NCBI GenBank assembly: GCA_028279885.1
Contig: JANQMX010000080.1
Location: 1 to 64,000 of the forward strand
Reading direction: 5' to 3'
DNA: 64,000 nucleotides
DNA from: Rhodovibrionaceae bacterium
Lineage (GTDB): Bacteria; Pseudomonadota; Alphaproteobacteria; Kiloniellales; DSM-21159
Each line of letters begins with the position of its first letter. Position 1 is the stretch's first letter. The position numbers and the translations under genes were made by a program. Shown here piece after piece: positions 9,137 through 15,864 of the stretch. The notes under the pieces were generated by a model. The model was not told the origin of the DNA. It saw only the letters and a program-made list of their open reading frames with translations, and did not search any database.

Positions 9137-9643
9137 TTAGGCCGCGCTGCGGCGGCGGGCTCTTGCCGCGGCGGCACGAATGCGAAGCCGCCGGAAGATC
9201 GACAGGCGCTCGATGAAGAGCTTCCCGGCGAGATGGTCCATCTCATGCTGCAGACAGACGGCATCCATGCCCGCGAGATCGCGTTCGAAGGTCTCCCCGG
9301 TGCGATCTTGTGCCCGCACGCGAATCTCTGTCGCGCGCACGACATTGCCGACGATCCCCGGGACCGAGAGGCAGCTTTCCTCAACCAACCCCCAGGCCGC
9401 CTTCGCCAGGATTTCCGGGTTGATGTAGACCTGAGGGGCCGAGGCGTCGTCGGACAGGTCGAGCACCAGAACGGCGCGTCGGTCGTTGACCTGCGGCGCC
9501 GAGAGACCGACGGCTTTGGTCGCGTAGAGCGTCTCCAAGAGATCGTCGATCAGCTGTCCCAAATCGTCGTCGAACAGGGTCACCGGGTTGGTCGGGAGAT
9601 TTAGGCGGGGGTCGGGATACTCCAGGATGTCTCGCTGTGCCAT
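9137..9643 (-). CDS. def: Peptide deformylase
   Basis: This 168-residue metalloprotease removes the formyl group from nascent N-formyl-Met. The three family motifs are present in order: VGLSAPQV (usually GxGLAAPQ), EESCLSVPG (usually EGCLS) and QHEMDHLAG (HExxH with the catalytic Glu and two metal His). The start MAQRDILEYPDPRL matches the family. The Ala-to-Ser and Gly-to-Ser changes in motifs 1 and 2 suggest a secondary deformylase copy, not the one beside fmt. It overlaps nothing and starts 10 bp after the pucC stop on the same strand, so it may receive readthrough from the puc operon. Confidence 0.88.
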   Translation of the reverse strand: MAQRDILEYPDPRLNLPTNPVTLFDDDLGQLIDDLLETLYATKAVGLSAPQVNDRRAVLVLDLSDDASAPQVYINPEILAKAAWGLVEESCLSVPGIVGNVVRATEIRVRAQDRTGETFERDLAGMDAVCLQHEMDHLAGKLFIERLSIFRRLRIRAAAARARRRSAA

Positions 9644-9652
9644 GAGGTGTCT

Positions 9653-11137
9653 CTATGCTGAGCTGCCAGCCGAACCAACGGACGGCGTCCGACTGTCGAG
9701 CGCCAGCTTCGAGACGGCGGCCGCTTTGCAGGGGCGCCGCTTTGCGGCGCGTTGGATGAGCGGCACCGTGGCGACGATGGTGATCAGCAGCAGGATGATC
9801 TCGAGCGTGTAGACGGCGAGATAACCGCCGGCCGCCCCCAGGACGTAGCCGCCGATCGAGGCTGAGGCGTCAAGGGTTGCGTTGACGACATCGCGAAGCG
9901 TACCGCTGAGCGCCATGGCAATGCCGGCGGCCGTGGCCTGCACCGCACCCCACGCGCCCAGAGCCAGGCCTGCCTGTTCCTTCGGCGCGCGGTTCATGGT
10001 CGCGGTCAAGGTGCCGTGTGCGAAGATGGCCGCACCGAGGCCGATCAGAAAGTTGCCGACGAGAAAGGCGCCCGACAGGCCGGAGGGCGCCGAAAAGATG
10101 ACCAGCGCGAAGGCCGGCAGGCCGATGACGGCGCCATTGAGCGTCATGCGATAGGGATCGCTGCCTTCGCCGACCGCGTGGGATGCAAAGGCGAAGCCGA
10201 GCAGGCCGCCGAGCGCGAGCAGGGCCGTCAGTTGGGTTGTTTCGGCGACCGACCAGTTAAGCACCTCGCCGCCGTAGGGCTCGAGTATCACATCCGCCAA
10301 GCCGAAAGCCATGGTGCCGAGGCCCACGATGATCAGCCGACGCACGGTATCTTCACCCTGGCAGAACTGCGCCCAGGACTCGCGGAAGGTCGGGTCCGGA
10401 GTCGCCGGTGCTGCGCCGCGCAGCGGGCGTCGGGTCTCCTGCTTCCACATGGCGACGACATTCAGCACGACGCAAGCGACGGCGGCTCCCTGGATAACCT
10501 GGACCAGCCGGCCGGGCGTGAAATCCTGCAACGCCGCGCCAAAGATCAGGGCACTGATGATCATGCCGATCAGCAGCGTGACATACATCAGGCCGACGAC
10601 CTTGGGATGGGACTCCTGCGGCGTGATGTCGGTTGCCAGCGCAAGGCCTGCGGTCTGCACCGTGTGCGCGCCGGCGCCGACCAGCAGGAACGCCAGAGCA
10701 GCCGCCGAGTGGCCGACCCAGATCGGCGCGTCCCCCGATTCGCCTTTCCCGGCAAGCACAAGCAGGGCGAAGGGCATAATAGCGTAGCCGCCGAATTGCA
10801 GCAGTGTTCCCTTCCAGATGAAGGGGACGCGCCGCCAACCCAGCGCGCAGCGGTGGGTGTCGGAGCGATGGCCGATCAGCGCGCGGAACGGCGCGAAGAC
10901 AAGTGGCAAAGCGATCATGATGGCGACGATCGTTGCCGGCACGCCGAGCTCGACGATCATCACGCGGTTGAGGGTGCCGACCAGCAGCACCAGCGTCATG
11001 CCGACCGAGATCTGGAATAGGGAAAGCCGCACGAGACGGCTGAACGGAAGGTCAGGCGTCGCGATGTCGGCAAAGGGCATATAGCGCGGGCCAAGCGATG
11101 CCCAGAGCGATACAAATTTTCGCGCGAGGTGCCTCAT
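9653..11137 (-). CDS. pucC: PucC-family LH2 assembly MFS protein
   Basis: This is a 12-helix MFS protein of the BCH2/PucC/LhaA family, which helps bacteriochlorophyll-binding antenna peptides enter the membrane and assemble. Family traits include the RLSLFQISVGM first helix, LNRVMIVELGVPA, PFRALIGHRSD, the RVPFIWKGTLLQFGG loop and ALATDITP. I use the ATG at 11135-11137 (494 residues), which has GAGAG upstream; a GTG four codons earlier is the track start. It is the last gene of pucB-pucA-X-pucC, the same placing as in classic pucBAC operons. Its context separates it from the photosynthesis-cluster paralogues LhaA and Orf428. Confidence 0.9.
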   Translation of the reverse strand: MRHLARKFVSLWASLGPRYMPFADIATPDLPFSRLVRLSLFQISVGMTLVLLVGTLNRVMIVELGVPATIVAIMIALPLVFAPFRALIGHRSDTHRCALGWRRVPFIWKGTLLQFGGYAIMPFALLVLAGKGESGDAPIWVGHSAAALAFLLVGAGAHTVQTAGLALATDITPQESHPKVVGLMYVTLLIGMIISALIFGAALQDFTPGRLVQVIQGAAVACVVLNVVAMWKQETRRPLRGAAPATPDPTFRESWAQFCQGEDTVRRLIIVGLGTMAFGLADVILEPYGGEVLNWSVAETTQLTALLALGGLLGFAFASHAVGEGSDPYRMTLNGAVIGLPAFALVIFSAPSGLSGAFLVGNFLIGLGAAIFAHGTLTATMNRAPKEQAGLALGAWGAVQATAAGIAMALSGTLRDVVNATLDASASIGGYVLGAAGGYLAVYTLEIILLLITIVATVPLIQRAAKRRPCKAAAVSKLALDSRTPSVGSAGSSA

Positions 11138-11225
11138 ATCCGCTCTCACTGGCTGACGAGCAGGCCCGAGGAGGGCGCGGAGCTGGAAAAACGCAGATCC
11201 GCGCCGCCGAAGGCCGCAGGAACGC

Positions 11226-11918
11226 CTACTTCTTCTTGGCCTCGTCGGTCAGCAGACGCAGGCTGAACAAGGACGAAAGCGGAGCCGGATTGTGCGATAG
11301 CAACGGAAAGCCGAAGCTTGACGTCTTGTGCTTATTCCTCGTCAGCAGCTTCATCCCAAAGAGCGATGACAGCGGCGCTGGGTTGGAGCTGAGTAGCGGC
11401 ATACCGAAGCTCGACGTCTTGTGCTTCTCTGTCGTGAGCAGCTTCATCCCGAACATGGACGACAGCGGCGCCGGGTTGTTGCTGAGTAAGCGCATCCCGA
11501 ACACCTTGGACAGAGACCAATGAGAGCTTGCCAGATCGGTCATCGGTGTGAACTCGGTCAGAGTCGGCAGCCCAAGCGCATCTGACAGCGGTGACGGATC
11601 TCTCATTTCGGTGGGCCGCAAGACTTCATGCCCGACCGCCCCGCAGCTCTCCATGATTTCCGTGGCCTCGTAGGCCTTGCCGAACGCCGGCTGCACTGAG
11701 ACCAACGAGCGGCCCTGTTTCAATTGCCGAACGCAGGCCTTGATTTGGCTGCCGGGCATAAAGTCCTCATCGACAGCCGAACGCAGCACGGCCTCTTCTC
11801 GGCCGGCAAGCTGACTGGCGAGGAACACCCTATTCCGAATGAAGCCCGCTTCCGTGAGCTTAGCGGCCGCGTTTCGCGCCGCGTCTTCCGACTCGTAAAT
11901 CCCGACTCTCGATGTCAT
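11226..11918 (-). CDS. Unrecognised puc-operon protein with C-terminal 31-residue repeats
   Basis: This 230-residue protein lies between pucA and pucC. Residues 1-100 (MTSRVGIYESEDAARNAAAK...) resemble the small alpha/beta fold of general-stress-protein-17M/YflT-like domains, with alternating strands and an alanine-rich helix. From about residue 135 there are three near-copies of a 31-residue unit containing NPAPLSSLFGMKLL and KHKTSSFGMPLLS, each encoded by a 93-bp DNA repeat (for example the AAGCT(T/C)GACGTCTTGTGCTT copies). There is no signal peptide or membrane helix, and the tail is lysine-rich. I know of no named family with these repeats. Its position inside the operon suggests a role in LH2 synthesis, assembly or stabilisation (inference). 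Start supported by a GGGAG about 9 bases upstream. Confidence 0.75.
   Translation of the reverse strand: MTSRVGIYESEDAARNAAAKLTEAGFIRNRVFLASQLAGREEAVLRSAVDEDFMPGSQIKACVRQLKQGRSLVSVQPAFGKAYEATEIMESCGAVGHEVLRPTEMRDPSPLSDALGLPTLTEFTPMTDLASSHWSLSKVFGMRLLSNNPAPLSSMFGMKLLTTEKHKTSSFGMPLLSSNPAPLSSLFGMKLLTRNKHKTSSFGFPLLSHNPAPLSSLFSLRLLTDEAKKK
11230..11520. repeat. 93-bp tandem coding repeats
   Basis: About three direct copies with a 93-bp period lie inside the unrecognised puc-operon gene. Examples are CAGCAGCTTCATCCC versus GAGCAGCTTCATCCC, and the GACAGCGGCGC(T/C)GGGTTG copies. They encode the 31-residue protein repeat in frame. Confidence 0.75.
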
Positions 11919-11955
11919 GACCGCACTCCCACCATGCTCGCTACCGAAGTAACGC

Positions 11956-12003
11956 TAAAAAGGCGAACCGGCAGGAGCGGGTCGATTGCCCCAACCCCTG
12001 CCG
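11956..12003 (-). terminator. Hairpin plus T-run downstream of pucA (attenuator-like)
   Basis: On the minus strand, the 7-bp stem CGGCAGG/CCTGCCG encloses a 21-base loop and is followed by CGCCTTTTT. It lies between pucA and the repeat-protein gene. Stable structures after pucA are known in other puc operons, where they raise the amount of pucBA message over pucC. The same role is inferred here. Confidence 0.55.
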
Positions 12004-12018
12004 TGCCGGTCTCCAAAG

Positions 12019-12033
12019 AGACCTATAGGGTCT
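12019..12033 (-). terminator. Short hairpin directly after pucA stop
   Basis: A 5-bp stem, AGACC/GGTCT with loop CTATA on the transcribed strand, begins 4 bases after the pucA stop. It is followed by TCTTTGG. It probably protects the pucBA message 3' end or acts with the larger hairpin downstream. Confidence 0.4.
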
Positions 12034-12036
12034 GAC

Positions 12037-12186
12037 TCAGCCCCCGCCTTGGAAGAAGGCAGGAAACCATGTGGTGTTGGTCAGAAGCGAGACGTGCACC
12101 AGCAGTGAGATGATGGCGACGCCGCCGAGGAACAGCGGCATACCGACCGTCGGCTTCACGACGCACCAGATTCTTCCCTGATTCAT
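12037..12186 (-). CDS. pucA: LH2 light-harvesting alpha peptide
   Basis: Too short for the ORF track. Translation from the ATG at 12184-12186 gives 49 residues starting [20 protein letters not shown]. There is one transmembrane helix with His31 (LLVHVSLL), the expected magnesium ligand of B850 bacteriochlorophyll, and the post-helix [10 protein letters not shown]. The N-terminal MNxGxIW and KPTVG match LH2 alpha chains. Positions 44 and 45, where B850-type complexes have Tyr-Tyr or Tyr-Trp hydrogen-bonding to the pigment, are both Phe, predicting a blue-shifted complex. GGGAG precedes the ATG by 7 bases. It follows pucB by 15 bp. The track ORF 12023-12214 is an out-of-frame shadow of this gene. 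Confidence 0.93.
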   Translation of the reverse strand: MNQGRIWCVVKPTVGMPLFLGGVAIISLLVHVSLLTNTTWFPAFFQGGG

Positions 12187-12201
12187 GACTTACTCCCTTT
12201 C

Positions 12202-12381
12202 TCAACCGCCCCAAGGCGTAAAAAGAAACGCGAGAATGTGAGCAATCAGCGCAATCAGGAAGAAGACGCGTGAGCCGTCGATGACGTGCTTATGCAGCTC
12301 TTCCGATTCCCTGATCGTCAGTCCGGTTGGCCAGATCCGATCTGGATCGTCCAAGTCGGCCGTCTGAGTCTCATGGGCCAT
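12202..12381 (-). CDS. pucB: LH2 light-harvesting beta peptide
   Basis: This is a 59-residue antenna beta peptide from the ATG at 12379-12381, preceded by GAGGAG. The track ORF starts 18 codons too early. Family marks are [18 protein letters not shown] with His30, the helix [15 protein letters not shown] with His48 (the B850 ligand, 18 residues after His30) and the C-terminal TPWGG. With pucA it forms the alpha-beta unit of the peripheral LH2 ring, which passes light energy to the LH1-reaction-centre core. The core genes (puf, puh) are not in the window. It is the first gene of the operon. Confidence 0.95.
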   Translation of the reverse strand: MAHETQTADLDDPDRIWPTGLTIRESEELHKHVIDGSRVFFLIALIAHILAFLFTPWGG

Positions 12382-12439
12382 AGGCTTTTTCTCCTCTCGG
12401 ACATGATGCTGCCCGCGACAATACTTCGCGAGCATCTAC

Positions 12440-12469
12440 AGCTTAGCGCTGCCAAAGTTGGGGCGTCAA
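12440..12469 (-). promoter_or_regulatory. Putative puc promoter (-35/-10)
   Basis: On the minus strand, TTGACG (12464-12469) and TAAGCT (12440-12445) are 18 bp apart. This places a start site about 50 bases upstream of the pucB ATG. The match to the sigma-70 consensus is only moderate. Confidence 0.4.
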
Positions 12470-12488
12470 CTGGCATTGTCACGTTTTT

Positions 12489-12506
12489 TGTAAACTTATG
12501 TTGACA
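12489..12506. promoter_or_regulatory. PpsR/CrtJ-like operator
   Basis: TGTAAACTTATGTTGACA fits the PpsR/CrtJ pattern TGT-N12-ACA exactly. It sits 19 bp upstream of the putative puc -35 box and about 108 bp before the pucB ATG. PpsR/CrtJ represses antenna and pigment genes under oxygen in purple bacteria. A second half site is not clear, and tandem sites are normal for strong binding. Confidence 0.6.
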
Positions 12507-12517
12507 CACGCTGAGTC

Positions 12518-12531
12518 TTGATCTGTCTCAA
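12518..12531. promoter_or_regulatory. FNR/FnrL-like site
   Basis: TTGATCTGTCTCAA matches the FNR consensus TTGAT-N4-ATCAA with one mismatch. It is 69 bp upstream of the likely hydrogenase operon start, so it could activate that operon without oxygen. It could also act on the divergent puc promoter. Confidence 0.55.
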
Positions 12532-12600
12532 GTCGGTGCGGGCTTTCGCGTGCGATGGATGGGTAATTCCTTGCTCAAAAGACAAGGAGGCTCGTCCGAA

Positions 12601-13743
12601 TTGGACCAAGCAGCCGCTAAATCAATCAGTATGGGAGCAAACGGCCTAGAGGCGCTGATCAGCGTTCTCGAAGCTGACGGCTATGATGTCTGGGGCGCGC
12701 GGGAGCGCGATGGTGCCCTCGTCTTAGGACCGATTGCCTCTATCGACGATCTTCCGCGTGGCCGTATCGAACAGGCCGAGGGCGGCAGCGTGCGCCTTGT
12801 GGAAGGGCCGCGCGATGCCTTTTTCGATCATACGCTCCCCATGCAAAGCGCAAAACGCCTCGTCTATCCGGCGGAAGAGCGTCTTTTCGTGACGGGCGAG
12901 GACTTGCTGATCGAAGAGACCCCCGTCGAAACGCGCCCCATCGCAGTAATCGGCGTGCGTCCCTGCGACCTGGCGGCTATGGAAACCCTCACGACCGTCT
13001 TCGAGTCGGGACCATTTCGGGACACGCGTTTTCGTCAAAGGCGCGAAGCCCTGCTGCTGATCGCCGTCAACTGCATGCGCCCGGCCAGCACCTGTTTTTG
13101 CGCTTCCATGAACACCGGCCCCCGGGCCGAAGCTGGATTCGACCTGGCATTGGACGAGTTGCTGGAGGACGGGCGACATCTGTTCGTCGTTTCCGCCGGC
13201 AGTGCGCGCGGGCAAGAGATCCTCGACCGGCTCGATGGCGAAGCGGCGAGTAAAGAAGACCTCCAGGCGGCACGCGATGGGTCGCGGGCCTGCGCCGAAG
13301 CACAAACGCGCAGGATGGCCGAGGGGGCGGAGCAGCTGCTCAAGCGCAGCTACGACCACCCGCACTGGGCCGAGGTGGCCGAGCGCTGCTTGAGCTGCAC
13401 CAACTGCACCATGGTCTGCCCGACCTGCTTCTGCGGCACGGTCGAGGACCGAAGCTCTCTTGACGGCAGCGAGGCGGAGCGCTGGCGGCGGTGGGATAGC
13501 TGCTTCACCCTCGACTTCAGTTATCTGCACGGCGGTTCCGTGCGCAAAGAGACGGCATCGCGCTATCGTCAGTGGATTACGCACAAGCTGGCCCACTGGC
13601 ACGATCAATTCGGCAGCTCCGGCTGCGTCGGCTGCGGCCGCTGTATCGGATGGTGTCCGGTCGGCATCGACCTCACGGCGGAGGTGGCAGCCTTGGCAGC
13701 GAACGACAGCAGCTCGGGGCAACAGGGGGAGGAGCGGCGATGA
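12601..13743 (+). CDS. hyhB: NiFe hydrogenase (group 3b) beta subunit, two 4Fe-4S clusters
   Basis: This electron-transfer subunit is related to the beta subunit of hydrogenase/sulfhydrogenase and to AsrA of sulfite reductase. The C-terminal third holds two 4Fe-4S ferredoxin motifs: [12 protein letters not shown] and [12 protein letters not shown]. The [14 protein letters not shown] stretch in the middle is typical of the family. The start is uncertain: the track begins at a GTG at 12550, but the best ribosome site, AAGGAGG, lies 10 bases before the TTG at 12601, giving 380 residues. It is the first gene of a five-gene operon. It passes electrons between the small subunit and the flavin subunit. 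Its stop overlaps the next ATG (ATGA). Confidence 0.88.
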   Translation: MDQAAAKSISMGANGLEALISVLEADGYDVWGARERDGALVLGPIASIDDLPRGRIEQAEGGSVRLVEGPRDAFFDHTLPMQSAKRLVYPAEERLFVTGEDLLIEETPVETRPIAVIGVRPCDLAAMETLTTVFESGPFRDTRFRQRREALLLIAVNCMRPASTCFCASMNTGPRAEAGFDLALDELLEDGRHLFVVSAGSARGQEILDRLDGEAASKEDLQAARDGSRACAEAQTRRMAEGAEQLLKRSYDHPHWAEVAERCLSCTNCTMVCPTCFCGTVEDRSSLDGSEAERWRRWDSCFTLDFSYLHGGSVRKETASRYRQWITHKLAHWHDQFGSSGCVGCGRCIGWCPVGIDLTAEVAALAANDSSSGQQGEERR

Positions 13744-14234
13744 CCGACGGCAACATCAAGTCAATGCCCGACATCCTGGCCGAGCATCCGCTGTTCGCGG
13801 GATTGGACAAGGAGATCACGGATCTGCTTGGCGGCTGTGCCGGCAATGCGCACTTCGCGGCCGGCACTTACCTCTTCAAGGCCGAAGAGCCGGCGGACAT
13901 CTTCTATCTCGTGAGATCCGGCGACGTCGCCTTGGAGCTCAGCATGCCCGGCCGCGGAAAGCTGGTGGTGGACACGGTACGGCCAGGTCATGCCGTCGGG
14001 GCATCGTGGATTCTGCCGCCCTATCGCTGGCGTTTCGATGCGCGCGCCGTGGGTGACGTCCGGGCCACGGGCATCGATGCCGCCTGTCTGCGCAAGAAAT
14101 GCGACGACGACCCAAGCATGGGCTATCAAGTTTTGAAGCGCTTCTTGCCGGTTGTGGCCGGGCGGCTGCAATCGACGAGGCTGCGGCTGCTCGACCTCTA
14201 CGCGCCGCCGGCAGACGTCGGCCGCGCGCTATGA
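13740..14234 (+). CDS. Cyclic-nucleotide-binding-fold protein without HTH, hydrogenase operon
   Basis: This 164-residue protein has the CRP/FNR-type beta-roll ([37 protein letters not shown]) and stops where a DNA-binding domain would begin. The phosphate-binding cassette that would read FGE-AL...R-A in cAMP binders is instead [19 protein letters not shown], so classic cAMP binding looks unlikely. It is translationally coupled at both ends by ATGA overlaps, between the beta and flavin subunits. This argues for a stoichiometric accessory or regulatory part of the hydrogenase and against a transcription factor (inference). Similar small proteins occur in other group 3b clusters, as far as I recall. 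Confidence 0.8.
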   Translation: MTDGNIKSMPDILAEHPLFAGLDKEITDLLGGCAGNAHFAAGTYLFKAEEPADIFYLVRSGDVALELSMPGRGKLVVDTVRPGHAVGASWILPPYRWRFDARAVGDVRATGIDAACLRKKCDDDPSMGYQVLKRFLPVVAGRLQSTRLRLLDLYAPPADVGRAL

Positions 14235-15094
14235 ACGCCATCGGCCAGCTTGATCGCAGCCCGCTGCAGATCGACAGCGGCATGCTGCCGCGGCCCTTTG
14301 TGGTGCGCTCGCGGCGAGAGGAAATGTCGGACTGCGTGACCTTGGAGCTTGCTGCGCTGGACGGCGAACCGCTCGCGTTCGAGGCCGGGCAGTTCACCAT
14401 GCTCTATGTCCACGGCGTCGGCGAGGTGGCGATCAGCATCTCCGGCGATCCGGCAGTGTCCGACAGCTTGATCCATACGATCCGCGCCGTCGGCGCCGTG
14501 TCCCAAGCCCTCTGCGGACTGTCGGAAGGGGATAGGGTCGGCGTACGGGGGCCGCTGGGCAATAGCTGGCCGCTCGAGCGCGCCGTGGGCAAGCACTTGA
14601 TGATCGTTGCCGGCGGCTTGGGGCTCGCGCCCGTGCGTCCGATCATCTATTGGGCGCTTGCCAATCGCGACCGCTTGAAGAGCATCGACATCGTCTACGG
14701 CACCCGCGCGCCGGACCAGATCCTCTTCGCCCCGCAGTTGCTCGGCTTGTCGACGACGGACGGTCTCCGGGTCGGCATGACCGTCGATCTGGCCGACCAG
14801 GATTGGCGCGGTCAGGTTGGTGTGGTCACCGATCTTATCCCATCCATGCTGCGGGAGCCGGCCGAAACGGTCGCCATGGTCTGCGGGCCGGAGATCATGA
14901 TGCGCTTCACCGGACAGGCACTGGCGGCGGCCGGTGTCCCGGCCGAGGAGATCTTCCTCTCCATGGAGCGCAACATGAAGTGTGGGATCGGCTGGTGCGG
15001 CCACTGCCAGCTCGGCCCGCACCTGATCTGCCGCGACGGGCCTGTTTTTCCTTATCCGGCGGTGCGCGATCTCATGTCGGTTTGGGAGCTCTGA
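14231..15094 (+). CDS. hyhG: NiFe hydrogenase (group 3b) gamma subunit, FAD/NAD(P)-binding
   Basis: This 287-residue ferredoxin-NADP-reductase-type protein contains an FAD domain (EAGQFTMLYV), an NAD(P) domain (HLMIVAGGLGLAPVRP, MVCGPEIMM) and a C-terminal 2Fe-2S motif (MKCGIGWCGHC, then a fourth Cys in LICRDGP). It is the site where the cytoplasmic hydrogenase exchanges electrons with NAD(P)H. The ATG at 14231 overlaps the previous stop by 4 bases; the track ORF begins 44 codons too early. It is related to AsrB of sulfite reductase, but the adjacent NiFe subunits settle the assignment. Confidence 0.9.
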   Translation: MNAIGQLDRSPLQIDSGMLPRPFVVRSRREEMSDCVTLELAALDGEPLAFEAGQFTMLYVHGVGEVAISISGDPAVSDSLIHTIRAVGAVSQALCGLSEGDRVGVRGPLGNSWPLERAVGKHLMIVAGGLGLAPVRPIIYWALANRDRLKSIDIVYGTRAPDQILFAPQLLGLSTTDGLRVGMTVDLADQDWRGQVGVVTDLIPSMLREPAETVAMVCGPEIMMRFTGQALAAAGVPAEEIFLSMERNMKCGIGWCGHCQLGPHLICRDGPVFPYPAVRDLMSVWEL

Positions 15095-15096
15095 CG

Positions 15097-15864
15097 ATGA
15101 AACCGAAACTGGCAGTTTGGAAGTTCTCGAGCTGCGATGGCTGTCAACTCACCTTGCTGGACTGCGAGGACGAGCTGCTCGACATTGCCGAGGCCGTTGA
15201 CATCGCCTACTTCCTGGAAGCGACGCGGACGCAGCGAGAGGGCCCCTACGACATTTCCCTAGTCGAGGGCTCGATCTCGACGGCCCATGAGATGGAACGC
15301 ATCCGGGAGATCCGCCGCGACAGCCGGCTGCTGATTACCATCGGCGCCTGCGCCACCGCCGGCGGCATTCAGGCGCTGCGCAATACGCAAGACCACGACA
15401 GCCTGCGCGCCTCCGTCTATCCGAGTCCGCAGTTCATCGACGCATTGGCGACCTCAACGCCAATCGCCGATCATGTCCCGGTGGACTACGAGCTGCGCGG
15501 CTGCCCCATCGACAAGCATCAGCTGATCGAGGCGATCACCGCCCTGCTCAAGGGCCGCAAGCCGACGCTACCCGACTACAGCCAGTGCGCGGAATGCAAG
15601 CTGGCCGGCACGGCTTGCGTCATGGTGACCAAGGGCATCCCTTGCCTGGGGCCTGTGACGCAAGGCGGCTGCGGCAATCTCTGCCCCAGCATCGGCCGCG
15701 GCTGCTATGGTTGCTTCGGCCCCAAGGAGGGCGCGAATACCGAGGCTCTAGCGGCGGAACTGGCCGCCCTCGGTGCCGGGCAGCGCACCATCAGAGATCT
15801 CTTCGGTGGCTTTACCGCCGGCGCGCCCGCCTTCGCGGAAGAGAGAAAACGTCATGACGGATAG
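15097..15864 (+). CDS. hyhS: NiFe hydrogenase (group 3b) small subunit
   Basis: This 255-residue iron-sulfur subunit sits next to the active site. It carries the proximal cluster motif SSCDGCQLTLL with GACATAGG and RGCPIDKHQL, and the cysteine-rich C-terminus CAECK...GCGNLCPSIGRGCYGCFGP for additional clusters. It has no Tat signal peptide, so the enzyme is cytoplasmic, as in group 3. The ATG at 15097 follows the previous stop by two bases. The track ORF 14650-15864 includes a long out-of-frame lead that should be ignored. Confidence 0.92.
   Translation: MKPKLAVWKFSSCDGCQLTLLDCEDELLDIAEAVDIAYFLEATRTQREGPYDISLVEGSISTAHEMERIREIRRDSRLLITIGACATAGGIQALRNTQDHDSLRASVYPSPQFIDALATSTPIADHVPVDYELRGCPIDKHQLIEAITALLKGRKPTLPDYSQCAECKLAGTACVMVTKGIPCLGPVTQGGCGNLCPSIGRGCYGCFGPKEGANTEALAAELAALGAGQRTIRDLFGGFTAGAPAFAEERKRHDG

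Noticed and set aside
12023-12214. 63-codon minus ORF listed in the track
   Set aside because: It is out of frame over pucA; the correct frame gives a textbook LH2 alpha peptide.
13740-14234. Reading this gene as a CRP/FNR transcription factor
   Set aside because: No helix-turn-helix follows the beta-roll, and the cAMP cassette is not conserved.
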